A stretch of DNA of 14,566 nucleotides from IIICB1 sp035968095 (GCA_035968095.1 JAWQFW010000132.1:1-14566); one strand, 5' to 3'. Positions 1-7,070 are shown, counted from the stretch's first letter. Notes: generated by a model from the letters alone, not told the origin. Numbers and translations are program-made.

Positions 1-413
1 GACATATTTTTTGGCTAACTGTTACGCAAAACTCTCGATTACTTTAGATAGCTTAGAAATATTTCGGCGATCGCTACATCTAACTCAAGTCTCATTCTTA
101 GTTTAAAGATGATTTATTCTTTTCTTACTCCAGAGAGATTCACTTTGTGACAATTTACTCTCTTTTTCTTTTCTTGCTCAAATCACTTGATTAAAGCTAT
201 CTTTTTCTCAAGAGGTGATTTCAAAGTTATGAAATTTGAGCGGAAAAAAGTATCTTGTGGAACGACTACAGTCAGTAAAAATTTTCCGATTGTATCTTCT
301 TAACTTAGTAAAAATTAGTTTAAATCGATAAATTTTAGTCAATAAAAAACCTCAATTGATGATTCTTCGCGGATTTTTTTATTAAGCAAAATTAGGTTGT
401 CAAAAAACGACTA
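1..413. other. Intergenic region, no gene seen
   Basis: This stretch is AT-rich and I see no convincing coding frame on either strand. It holds a HIP1 octamer at 67-74, a possible 7-bp stem (CGGAAAA at 241-247 with TTTTCCG at 282-288, 34-nt loop) and, near its right end, a terminator-like hairpin for the minus-strand protease gene. The left edge may be the flank of a gene outside the window. Confidence 0.6.
341..383 (-). terminator. Probable intrinsic terminator of the M48 protease gene
   Basis: AATAAAAAACC (341-351) pairs with GGATTTTTTTATT (371-383), with a bulged A, around a 19-nt loop. Read on the minus strand, the hairpin lies about 30 nt past the protease stop codon and ends in a run of T. 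The stem is mostly A-T, so strength is uncertain. Confidence 0.5.
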
Positions 414-1385
414 TTATTTTTGTCGGCGCTGTTTTTCTCGCTCAATTTCCCTTTGTAATTCTTCCACTTGACGACGTAACTCTTCAACTTCCGTTTGACT
501 AGCCTGGGAATCTACGTTAACTGCACCTGAAGCTTCGGAACGTTGATAGTTTCCTTGACGAATTTGTTGATATTCGGTAGAGTTAACCCATTCGCGTAAA
601 TAATGTAAGCGTTCGACAGGAAAAGGGTGAGTGAGAAAAGCACCATTGCCACCGTTATAAATTAAGAATTTATAAATTTGGTTCAAGCTATCTTTTTGGT
701 CAAGTTCTTGATAATCGTCTGCCTGCTGAATAAACTCTTTTAAGCTACATTCGTGAGCATATTTATGGCTACCTCCAGCGCTTTTCATCATCATTTGCAT
801 AATTGGTCGTTGGTCGTCAATTACTAACATCGCGGCGCGATCGGCGGATAATTCCGCTTTGCGTCGCCATTCATAAAAGGCGTAAATCAAACCACTATTA
901 ATTAAGTTTCCTAAACCTAATGTTAGTTCGCCTAGCAAAGATGCTGCACCCATTGCCCAAATTGCCATTTGAATTAAGATTGAGTGGTCGCATTTGATAT
1001 GTCCTAATTCGTGTGCCAAAACGGTGCGAATTTCAATTTCGTCGAGTAAATCTAATAAGCCTGTATTTAAAACGATATAAGGGCGTTCGTGACCGAGAGA
1101 ATAGGCATTTACGACTGGATTTTGGGTAACAAATAAGGTTGGTTCGGGATGAATATCTAAGTCGCGGACGCATTCGCGAAAGATGCCATAGACTGTGGAA
1201 TATTGCCTGGGTCCGACTTGAATATTGTTGCCGAGAAGATAAATATTTTGGGGGCGTTCGTACAAGTATTCAACGAAGCTACGGGCGAGAATATTAAAGC
1301 CGGGAACGCTACGCAAAGTAAGTTCGGCTTGGCGGTCTAAAGGATGTCTGAAGGCTTCGCTGGAAATTCCGGGATAACTAGGCAT
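414..1385 (-). CDS. M48 family metallopeptidase
   Basis: This is a zinc-dependent membrane-associated protease of the M48 (HtpX/Ste24-like) family. The zinc motif HELGH is at residues 125-129 and the third ligand is probably E178 in the downstream KAELSADRA segment, the usual M48 ExxxD arrangement. Two hydrophobic stretches (about 138-152 and 155-170) lie between them and could insert in or lie on the membrane. The C-terminus (about 297-322) is a charged Glu/Arg heptad segment, probably a coiled coil. The family degrades misfolded or damaged membrane proteins; the substrate here is unknown. The gene starts 70 nt downstream of tsaB on the same strand, so they may be co-transcribed. No clear Shine-Dalgarno precedes the ATG. 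The family call is firm, the specific role is not. Confidence 0.9.
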   Translation of the reverse strand: MPSYPGISSEAFRHPLDRQAELTLRSVPGFNILARSFVEYLYERPQNIYLLGNNIQVGPRQYSTVYGIFRECVRDLDIHPEPTLFVTQNPVVNAYSLGHERPYIVLNTGLLDLLDEIEIRTVLAHELGHIKCDHSILIQMAIWAMGAASLLGELTLGLGNLINSGLIYAFYEWRRKAELSADRAAMLVIDDQRPIMQMMMKSAGGSHKYAHECSLKEFIQQADDYQELDQKDSLNQIYKFLIYNGGNGAFLTHPFPVERLHYLREWVNSTEYQQIRQGNYQRSEASGAVNVDSQASQTEVEELRRQVEELQREIEREKQRRQK

Positions 1386-1455
1386 TGTTGAGGTTATTTT
1401 GTGAATTTAGGTTGAAATATTTTGGTCTAACTTTAGATCATAACGAGTAGTTAGC

Positions 1456-2157
1456 TTATTCCACAGGATTTTGTCCGTAAAAAGGGATTGTTTCTGACCA
1501 ATGAGGACGTTTTCCTTGTTGCCATTGGTTGTATGCTAGTTCGAGTAAGGCGGTGGTGGTGTTTCCGAGGTTGGTTGGTTCTTTGATTAGCTGATAGTCG
1601 GTTTCGAGATTGGCTAAGGTTTGTTGCCATCCTTCCAGGGTCATAGTTGTATCGGGTAAGGTTTGGATTAGATTGAGGTGATTGGGCATTCGTTGGAGGT
1701 GTTCTGGTAGAGTAGCGCAGTTTCCTTTCGGGCGATCGCTACTTTCGCTACTTATTTGATAAACTGCAACAAATAGTTGACCTCGCCTTGCTGGCATTTG
1801 AATGGGGATGATTTCGCTACTGAGTCGATCTTTTTGTTCCCAAACGGCTGCGGCTAGGGTGGAAATGCCAAAGACGGGAATGTTTAACTGTTGTCCAATT
1901 GTTCTGGCGGTAACTACGCCGATGCGTGTACCTGTAAAGCCTCCAGGTCCTTTGGCAACGGCGATAAATTTGATGTCTGTCCAAGTTTGGGGTGAGATGA
2001 ATTCACTCAGATATTGATGTAGGTAAGTGGATACGTCTCGACCTAAGTCCCAGGTTTGCTGACGGCTTTGGTCAGTGAAGTTAGCGATCGCTAAACCTAG
2101 TTGACCAGTAGTAGTATGTAAGGCTAAACCGTAATTTTGAGAAGATTTCTTTTTCAT
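1456..2157 (-). CDS. tsaB: tRNA threonylcarbamoyladenosine biosynthesis protein TsaB
   Basis: TsaB is the scaffold partner of TsaD in making t6A at position 37 of ANN-decoding tRNAs; it has the same ASKHA fold as TsaD but no catalytic metal site. The signature KGPGGFTGTRIG is present, followed by the TARTIGQQLNIPVFGIS stretch typical of the family, and the N-terminal strand (YGLALHTTTGQLGLAI) is the nucleotide-fold start. Length (234-239 aa) is normal. The frame is open from a TTG at 2172, five codons upstream, which follows an AGGGA; the ATG at 2157 gives an N-terminus of the usual length and I prefer it, but the TTG cannot be excluded. It is divergent from the stress-protein gene across about 220 nt, and the M48 protease gene follows on the same strand. 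Some annotations label this family 'M22 peptidase'; that is not its activity. Confidence 0.92.
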   Translation of the reverse strand: MKKKSSQNYGLALHTTTGQLGLAIANFTDQSRQQTWDLGRDVSTYLHQYLSEFISPQTWTDIKFIAVAKGPGGFTGTRIGVVTARTIGQQLNIPVFGISTLAAAVWEQKDRLSSEIIPIQMPARRGQLFVAVYQISSESSDRPKGNCATLPEHLQRMPNHLNLIQTLPDTTMTLEGWQQTLANLETDYQLIKEPTNLGNTTTALLELAYNQWQQGKRPHWSETIPFYGQNPVE

Positions 2158-2393
2158 TTGATGAATTAGCAAATTCCCTTTGACTATGGGTTAAACTGTC
2201 AATGAAATTGTCTTTGTTCAATAATTTTATTGCGGAGATTCTGTTTAACATTTCTTATCTATCTCTCTTGGCAGAGCTTAAATTTATCCTCATAGATAGA
2301 GAAAGTTTTTTACTAAAAAAAGCACCATTGAAGTAAGAGATTCATAGTTTTGAAATTCTCAGCCAAAAACTTAGTTTAGCTAAGGATAAAATA

Positions 2394-3173
2394 ATGACTG
2401 CTTACGGAAAAAATTATCACAATAAGCGTGCAATAGGTGTATTTCCTAGTCGCGAAGCCACGGAAGATGCTCTCCATCAACTGCGGGGAATGGGATTTGA
2501 CATGGAAAGAGTTTCTGTGATTGCTAGAGATGCTGATGGTAATAACAGAATAGCGGATGCGGAAGTACATGACCATCATCTAGGGAATAAAGCTGACGAG
2601 GGTGCGGCTACCGGAGCCGCTACGGGTGGAGCTTTAGGGACGCTGGCGGGTTTGTTGGTGGGTTTAGGTTTCTTGGCAATTCCTGGTGTCGGTCCGATTA
2701 TGTTTGCTGGCGCTCAAGCGACTGCTTTGGCTACTACTTTAGCGGGAACGGCGATTGGTGCTGCGGCTGGTGGTATGGTGGGTGCTTTGATTGGTTTGGG
2801 TATTCCGGAAGAAAGAGCGAAGGTTTATAGCGATCGCGTTTCTCAAGGTGATTATTTAGTGATGGTGACTGGTTCTGATGCTGAGATTCGCCGTGTGGAG
2901 CCGATTTTGGTAAATCGGGGTATCGAAGAATGGGATATCTATGAAATTGCTCCAGAGGAGCGTGTGAATACTGTTGAGCGGATGGAAAATGCTGAGGTTA
3001 CTTACAAACATGATCATGGATCTGACCACCATCACCACCTCACAGCTACTCCAAATTATCCTCAACACGAAGATTCTTCGCTCAAGCATGATTCTGATGT
3101 CGTCACTCGAAGCGATCGCCACGGACTGGTAGAAATTGTCGATCGCCGTGACGAAGCTTATGAGCGTCCGTAG
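2394..3173 (+). CDS. General stress protein-like, glycine-zipper membrane protein with His-rich tail
   Basis: The N-terminus (about 12-60) resembles the general stress protein 17M-like fold (AIGVFPSREATEDAL, then a strand RVSVIARD). A long Gly/Ala-rich hydrophobic segment follows (about 70-136, GAATGAATGGALGTLAG and similar), which looks like a glycine-zipper membrane hairpin. A second alpha/beta piece (about 138-186, YLVMVTGSDAEIRRVEPIL) resembles the N-terminal fold again. The hydrophilic tail has a histidine cluster (H206, H208, H212-H215), and another HDHH is at 59-62; these might bind metal, which is inference. An AAGGA 7 nt before the ATG supports the start. The BON lipoprotein gene follows on the same strand, and both families are linked to envelope or osmotic stress. 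The biochemical activity is unknown. Confidence 0.8.
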   Translation: MTAYGKNYHNKRAIGVFPSREATEDALHQLRGMGFDMERVSVIARDADGNNRIADAEVHDHHLGNKADEGAATGAATGGALGTLAGLLVGLGFLAIPGVGPIMFAGAQATALATTLAGTAIGAAAGGMVGALIGLGIPEERAKVYSDRVSQGDYLVMVTGSDAEIRRVEPILVNRGIEEWDIYEIAPEERVNTVERMENAEVTYKHDHGSDHHHHLTATPNYPQHEDSSLKHDSDVVTRSDRHGLVEIVDRRDEAYERP

Positions 3174-3210
3174 TGTTTGTCTCACCTCAAAAATTTAATG
3201 CTGTAGTCAA

Positions 3211-3228
3211 GGGTGGCATTGTCCACCC
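3211..3228 (+). terminator. GC-rich hairpin between stress gene and BON gene
   Basis: GGGTGG and CCACCC pair perfectly around a 6-nt loop, 38 nt after the upstream stop codon. The following bases (GCTCAATAATTTTG) are T-rich but not a clean U tract, so this may be a weak or partial terminator, or an RNA-stabilising stem within a two-gene transcript. Confidence 0.45.
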
Positions 3229-3277
3229 GCTCAATAATTTTGTTAGGAATCTTTAATTAATTAAGGAAGAGTAAATC

Positions 3278-3748
3278 ATGGATAAGTTAACCACATTTTT
3301 ACTTAGTTTCGCTCTACTTTTTGGCAGTGTAGCCTGTAGCGATGTCTCGAAAACCAGTGCTGATGCTCCCAATAGTCCTAACGATACTGTTACTAATCCA
3401 GAAGATATTGAAGATACAGCCAAGGATGCTAACGCTGAAGTTCGCCAAAAGCAAATTGAGTCAGATACTCGCGCTAGAGAAGAACGAAATGAAGCTTTGG
3501 GTGATGAAACAGTAAAGGATGATGATGATTTAGCTAGTCAGGTTCGCAGTGAGTTGGAAACTTCTATTCCTGGTAGTAAGTTGTCGGTGAAAGCTGAAGA
3601 GAGTACCGTAACTATTTTTGGTACTGTTCCCGAACAAGCAGATTACGATCAAGTTGAACCTTTAGCTAAAAAGGTTGAAGGTGTAAAAACTGTCAAGGTT
3701 GATGTCCAAGTTGTACCACCTGAATCTGATTCTACGGAAACTGAGTAA
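3278..3748 (+). CDS. BON domain lipoprotein
   Basis: The protein starts with a lipoprotein signal peptide: a short charged start, a hydrophobic core, and GSVAC with the candidate lipidated Cys at residue 20. A long acidic low-complexity linker (about 21-82) rich in Asp, Glu, Thr and Asn follows. The C-terminal half (about 83-146) is a BON domain (LASQVRSELE, then VTIFGTVPEQADYDQVEPLAK cut by its conserved Gly, then VKTVKVDVQVV). BON domains, as in OsmY, bind lipid and support the envelope under osmotic stress. The start is set by AAGGAAGA about 7 nt before the ATG. It sits 104 nt after the stress-protein gene and ends at a strong terminator. The lipobox is not ideal (Ser at -3), so lipidation is likely but not certain. 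Confidence 0.85.
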   Translation: MDKLTTFLLSFALLFGSVACSDVSKTSADAPNSPNDTVTNPEDIEDTAKDANAEVRQKQIESDTRAREERNEALGDETVKDDDDLASQVRSELETSIPGSKLSVKAEESTVTIFGTVPEQADYDQVEPLAKKVEGVKTVKVDVQVVPPESDSTETE

Positions 3749-3761
3749 AATTATGACAATG

Positions 3762-3798
3762 AAAACCCCACGTCTTAGTAACTTTAGCGCGGGGTTTT
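3762..3798. terminator. Strong bidirectional intrinsic terminator
   Basis: AAAACCCCACG (3762-3772) and CGCGGGGTTTT (3788-3798) form an 11-bp stem with one A-C mismatch around a 15-nt loop. It is flanked by A runs on the left and T runs on the right, so it can stop transcription from the BON gene (plus) and from the small membrane protein gene (minus). Confidence 0.85.
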
Positions 3799-3868
3799 GA
3801 ATAAATCAGTTAACTTAATTAATCTCACTTGTTTCTCTGTTTAGCTGATTGGATTACTGCTTCTTTTT

Positions 3869-4087
3869 TTATCTTTCGCCTGTTTCTACGAAGCGGAACT
3901 TATTGCTTAAAATAGGAGCCGCGACAATGATTAGTTTGATAACTAAAGGTGCAAAAACTAGGCTGAAAAAGCAGCAAACTAAGGCAATAAATGCACCAGC
4001 TATTTTAACCATTTCCTCGGTGGAATTGATGCTTAGGAAAATTGCTCCTGAAGCGATGGCTAAACTCATTAACAAGGGAACAAACAT
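3869..4087 (-). CDS. Small membrane protein under a glutamine riboswitch, function unknown
   Basis: This 72-aa protein is almost entirely hydrophobic, with two or three membrane segments (about 2-19, 26-45 and possibly 46-58) and a short polar C-terminal tail (SNKFRFVETGER). I do not recognise the family. Support for the minus-strand reading over the overlapping plus-strand frame: an AAGAGG Shine-Dalgarno (4097-4102) 9 nt before the ATG, membrane-like composition, and a glutamine riboswitch plus a TTGACA promoter upstream in the same orientation. It does not look like the glutamine synthetase inactivating factors GifA/GifB, which are soluble and basic, although its control region resembles theirs. 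By inference it is expressed when glutamine is plentiful, and could act on a membrane transporter or channel in nitrogen metabolism; that role is a guess. Confidence 0.75.
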   Translation of the reverse strand: MFVPLLMSLAIASGAIFLSINSTEEMVKIAGAFIALVCCFFSLVFAPLVIKLIIVAAPILSNKFRFVETGER

Positions 4088-4119
4088 CTAACAATACCTC
4101 TTGGCACTAACAAAACTGT

Positions 4120-4138
4120 CCACAAGAAATTTCTGTGG
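4120..4138 (-). promoter_or_regulatory. Hairpin between riboswitch aptamer and Shine-Dalgarno
   Basis: CCACAAGAAATTTCTGTGG is a near-perfect palindrome (one bulge) lying 18 nt before the AAGAGG ribosome site of the 72-aa gene. GCACT just after aptamer stem P1 (minus strand, 4153-4149) can pair with AGTGC (4108-4104), which abuts the Shine-Dalgarno; this pairing would enclose the hairpin and compete with P1. It is therefore a candidate expression platform acting on translation. Confidence 0.45.
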
Positions 4139-4151
4139 TACAAAATGAAGT

Positions 4152-4234
4152 GCGTTCCTTCGAGATTAATCCCTACTTCCGTCTCTCCAGTTTTCATAAC
4201 CAATTTTTGCTTTTGGTGAAGGGAGAGATGAACG
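4152..4234 (-). promoter_or_regulatory. Glutamine riboswitch (glnA RNA motif)
   Basis: Read on the minus strand this matches the cyanobacterial glnA RNA aptamer. P1 is CGTTC (4234-4230) with GAACG (4157-4153). P2 is TCTCTCC (4228-4222) with GGAGAGA (4188-4182), with an inner ACCAA/TTGGT helix. The conserved core CGGAAGTAGG follows, then P3 (GGGA, TTAA loop, TCTC, 4173-4162) and the invariant CGAAGGAACGC. The class binds L-glutamine. Known cyanobacterial examples sit before genes such as glnA or the glutamine synthetase inhibitor gifB. Here the downstream gene, 65 nt away, is the 72-aa membrane protein. The identification rests on remembered consensus, not on a covariance-model search. Confidence 0.9.
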
Positions 4235-4244
4235 ATTTGTCTAT

Positions 4245-4279
4245 TTACTTATCTTTACATTTATTGTTTAACTTGTCAA
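4245..4279 (-). promoter_or_regulatory. Candidate promoter with NtcA-like site upstream of riboswitch
   Basis: On the minus strand a perfect TTGACA -35 (4279-4274) is followed by a 17-nt spacer and AAAGAT (4256-4251) as a weak -10. GTA-N8-TAA (4258-4245) differs by one base from the NtcA consensus GTA-N8-TAC and overlaps the -10. An NtcA site there would repress, as reported for gif genes. Transcription would begin about 4244, just before the aptamer. An AT-rich palindrome AGTTTATTTAAACT (4281-4294) abuts the -35. Confidence 0.45.
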
Positions 4280-4332
4280 TAGTTTATTTAAACTTATATT
4301 TTTCATAATGTTTACTTATATTAACAGGGGGA

Positions 4333-5001
4333 TTAGCTGGGGATCTTGCCAGATTCAGTTTCACAGTGTAGCAGCCTTTTCATCAAACAGGAGTAGATAT
4401 CACTACCACCACCCAACCAACCAGACCAAACCCCACCTTCCAAGGGTAAATGTCCCATCGGAGTCCGAATCGAGAAACTGAGATCGGAATGTTTCAACCA
4501 CTTTTTACGCGATCGCCAACCGACGAGATCGCCAAGCTTTTGATAATTTCCGCCAACGCGATCGTAAATCCGTTTTTGGACACTCAGACCAAAACGTCCA
4601 CCGCTATATTTCAACCAAAGTTCGTCAATAGTACGCAAATCCGTGCAAGGGAAAGCTTGAATATCTGAGTCTAGGATATAACCTCTAACGCTAGCCTGAG
4701 CCACCCAAAGCATAATTCGTTTAGTTTCTTCATCAGCTTGTTGATACTTCTTCGCAATCAATAAATCGCACAATCGACTATAATCTGCACCAACATCGCT
4801 ATTGAGAGAAATTTGGGATGGTAAGTCAAAAGTTGTGGGAAAAACTGCTGCTTCTGATCTTGGAGGAGTTATCAACGAAGCTTGGTTAAGCCGTCGTTTT
4901 TTATCAAGATGTTGCCGCCAAAATCGCCAAACCAGAATAGCAACCAGCACCACTATTACTATTACCACTAAGATTCCAATTCCGCGCCAGTCCATAGCCA
5001 T
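4333..5001 (-). CDS. Membrane-anchored GUN4 domain protein
   Basis: A single N-terminal membrane helix (about 7-27, rich in Ile and Val) is followed by a basic stretch, a linker, and a GUN4 domain (about 72-215). Recognisable GUN4 pieces are YSRLCDLLIAKKYQQAD, the FPCTDLRTIDELWLKYSGGRFG core, SVQKRIYDRVGG and the KLGDLVGWRS segment, then GHLPLEGGVW. GUN4 domains bind porphyrins; the stand-alone Gun4 protein stimulates Mg-chelatase in chlorophyll synthesis. The membrane anchor makes this more likely one of the additional cyanobacterial GUN4-domain regulators than the housekeeping Gun4. It starts 48 nt after the kinase-WD40 gene on the same strand, so the two probably form an operon; kinase-GUN4 fusions are known in cyanobacteria, which supports a joint role. 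The start could be M1 or M3; neither has a clear ribosome site. Confidence 0.88.
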   Translation of the reverse strand: MAMDWRGIGILVVIVIVVLVAILVWRFWRQHLDKKRRLNQASLITPPRSEAAVFPTTFDLPSQISLNSDVGADYSRLCDLLIAKKYQQADEETKRIMLWVAQASVRGYILDSDIQAFPCTDLRTIDELWLKYSGGRFGLSVQKRIYDRVGGNYQKLGDLVGWRSRKKWLKHSDLSFSIRTPMGHLPLEGGVWSGWLGGGSDIYSCLMKRLLHCETESGKIPS

Positions 5002-5049
5002 ACAAGAGAAGGAAGTTGTACCAAGATTTTAGCAAAACCAAATTGGAGC

Positions 5050-6909
5050 TTATTGAAACTGCCAGAGTTTAATTGTCTTATCTTGGGAGGCGCTAGCGAT
5101 CGCCGCACTATCGAAACTAATCGCCACTGCTTTCACTGGCGCTGAATGTCCAGCCAAAGTAGCAAGTAAATCTCCACTTACTGGATGCCAAATTTTAATA
5201 GTTTTATCATCACTACCACTAATTAAAAGATTACCTTCTCGATTCACAGCCAGAGCATTAATTGCTTCAGAATGAGCCTCAAGATTATGTCTGATACTAC
5301 CGTTATTAAGGTCCCAAATTTCAATAGTTTTATCGGCACTAGCACTAAATAAAAATTTACCGCTTGGACTAAAATTAATTGCTGTAACTGAATCTTGATG
5401 TCCTTCAAACTGACACTTTTTTTGACCTTTATCCAAATCCCAAATAATAATTTTACCCGCTTTATCTCCACCAACTAATAAACTTTTTTCTCGATTAATC
5501 GCTAAACTATAAATCTCACTTTCAAGCTCAGAAAAAGTTAACCAAAGCGCATTTTTATGCAAATCCCAAACTTTTACACTGCGATCGCTGCTAGCACTAG
5601 CTAAAATTTGACCATCGTGACTAAGAGCTAAAGCTTTAATCCAGCCGAAATGAGCTTGAATTGTTTGTAACTCTTCTGAGTTTCCGAATTGCCAAAATTT
5701 AAGCTTGTAATCCCAACTACCACTGATAATTCTTTTGCTATCAGGAGTAAAAATTACCGCCTCAATGATACTACGATGACCAGAAAAAGTTGCTTGCTCT
5801 CGTCCAGATTTCAAGTTCCACACTTTGACATTTCTATCTGCACCGCCGCTAGCTAGTAATTTACCATCATAACTAAAACTAAGAGTATGAACTGAGCTAT
5901 GATGACCTAAGAGAGTTTGCCGACATTTCCAGGTAGGAATTAAAGCTTTTGTTACCAATTTTACAGCAGATTTAGTTAAAGTTTGACCAGAATTCAAATC
6001 GCGAAAAACTGCTGCTGCCGACTGATAGCGGTTGGGTACAGAATCAGCAAGCATTTTGTTGATTATACGACTTAATTCTTGGCTCACTGGAGTAAGTAAA
6101 TAATCTTGCCAAACTAAAATTCCTACTTGGGAACTAAATAAATCAAAAGGCTCAATTTGAGTGAGTAAATAAACACAAACAACAGCTAGACTATAGACAT
6201 CGCTAGCATAAACAGCTTGACCTCGAAGTTGTTCGGGAGCAGCAAAACTGACAGAACCAATTAAGGTTCCTTTTTGCGCTAAATTGGTTTTGCTAGTAGC
6301 TTTAGCGGCACTAAAGTCAACTAACATTAGTTGATAGTTACCAGGAGGTTGAATCAGGTTATCTGGATTAATGTCGCGATGAATTACGCCACTTTCATGA
6401 ACATATTGCAAAACTGGTAAAATTTCGTTGAGGAGTTGACGAATTTGCGTTTCGTTGAAAGCTCCCTCCGTAGCTAATTTTGCTCTTAAGCTTTGTCCGG
6501 CGATAAATTCTTGTACTAAGAAAGCCGGAGCATTACTATGGGGATCTGGTTCAAAATAAGCAAGGAGAGCGGGAATTTGGGGATGCTGTCCTACTTGTTG
6601 TAATTTGAGGGCAGTATCGCGGAAATTAGCGGGATTTGTGCGGCGATCGAGAGCAATTTGTTTAATGATGCAATGAGGTTGGTTAATTTCGCCTTCATCG
6701 ATCGCGAGAAAAGTGCGTCCGGTGAGGTTAGCATTGCTATTACCAGCCGTTTGAGCGCTTGACGCGGTAGCACCAGTGCCGTAAACGGCGATCGCGCGCA
6801 GAGGACGATAGCGAGATCCTAAAAGTAACTTTGAGCCACAATGAATGCAAAATCTACCCTTCTCTGGATTGAGCGGTTTTGGACAATTAGGGTTGAGACA
6901 GTAACTCAT
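5050..6909 (-). CDS. Zinc-ribbon Ser/Thr protein kinase with seven WD40 repeats
   Basis: The order is: a Cys4 zinc-ribbon-like motif (C4, C9, C21, C24), a kinase domain (about 34-306), then seven WD40 repeats (about 331-619) that would close one beta-propeller. This is a typical cyanobacterial 4-Cys kinase architecture. The ATP lysine is probably K83 (CIIKQI) and the catalytic aspartate D179 (HRDINPDN). Several motifs are altered: the Gly-rich loop is replaced or interrupted by a low-complexity Ala/Ser/Asn/Gly stretch (about 44-64), the lysine two residues after HRD is Asn (N181), and DFG reads DFS (198-200). APEQL and the DVYSLA helix are intact. It may be a weak kinase or a pseudokinase scaffold. 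The GUN4 gene follows directly. Two 31-nt tandem repeats lie immediately upstream of the ATG, where no Shine-Dalgarno is seen. Confidence 0.9.
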   Translation of the reverse strand: MSYCLNPNCPKPLNPEKGRFCIHCGSKLLLGSRYRPLRAIAVYGTGATASSAQTAGNSNANLTGRTFLAIDEGEINQPHCIIKQIALDRRTNPANFRDTALKLQQVGQHPQIPALLAYFEPDPHSNAPAFLVQEFIAGQSLRAKLATEGAFNETQIRQLLNEILPVLQYVHESGVIHRDINPDNLIQPPGNYQLMLVDFSAAKATSKTNLAQKGTLIGSVSFAAPEQLRGQAVYASDVYSLAVVCVYLLTQIEPFDLFSSQVGILVWQDYLLTPVSQELSRIINKMLADSVPNRYQSAAAVFRDLNSGQTLTKSAVKLVTKALIPTWKCRQTLLGHHSSVHTLSFSYDGKLLASGGADRNVKVWNLKSGREQATFSGHRSIIEAVIFTPDSKRIISGSWDYKLKFWQFGNSEELQTIQAHFGWIKALALSHDGQILASASSDRSVKVWDLHKNALWLTFSELESEIYSLAINREKSLLVGGDKAGKIIIWDLDKGQKKCQFEGHQDSVTAINFSPSGKFLFSASADKTIEIWDLNNGSIRHNLEAHSEAINALAVNREGNLLISGSDDKTIKIWHPVSGDLLATLAGHSAPVKAVAISFDSAAIASASQDKTIKLWQFQ

Positions 6910-6914
6910 CTATA

Positions 6915-6974
6915 CAGTTAGCACGTAGCCGCAGGAAATAGTTACCAGTTAGCACGTAGCCGCAGGAAATAGTT
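6915..6974. repeat. Two tandem copies of a 29-nt unit, period 31
   Basis: The unit running from CAGTTAGCACGTAG to GGAAATAGTT occurs at 6915-6943 and again, identical, at 6946-6974, separated by AC. A shorter relative, CAGTTATCAGT, follows at 6977-6987. The copies end 6 nt before the start codon of the kinase gene and lie in its leader. Confidence 0.9.
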
Positions 6975-7070
6975 GTCAGTTATCAGTTTATCCTTTTGTT
7001 TCCCAATCCCAATGAGCAATTACAAGTTTTTATATCCTCGAATTCCACCTTTTTTTAATCTCTCCCATTT

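Noticed and set aside
2253..2305. TCTATCT/AGATAGA inverted repeat in the tsaB-stress protein intergenic region
   Set aside because: Only 7 AT-rich bases pair across a long loop, which is expected by chance.
2856..3185. Minus-strand 109-aa open frame inside the stress-protein gene
   Set aside because: It is antisense to a well-supported gene and shows no recognisable domain.
3849..4091. Plus-strand 80-aa open frame over the small membrane protein
   Set aside because: It has no ribosome site and an unnatural composition; the minus-strand frame has a Shine-Dalgarno, promoter and riboswitch.
6915..6974. The 29-nt repeats as a CRISPR array
   Set aside because: There are only two copies, separated by 2 nt rather than a spacer, and no cas gene is present.
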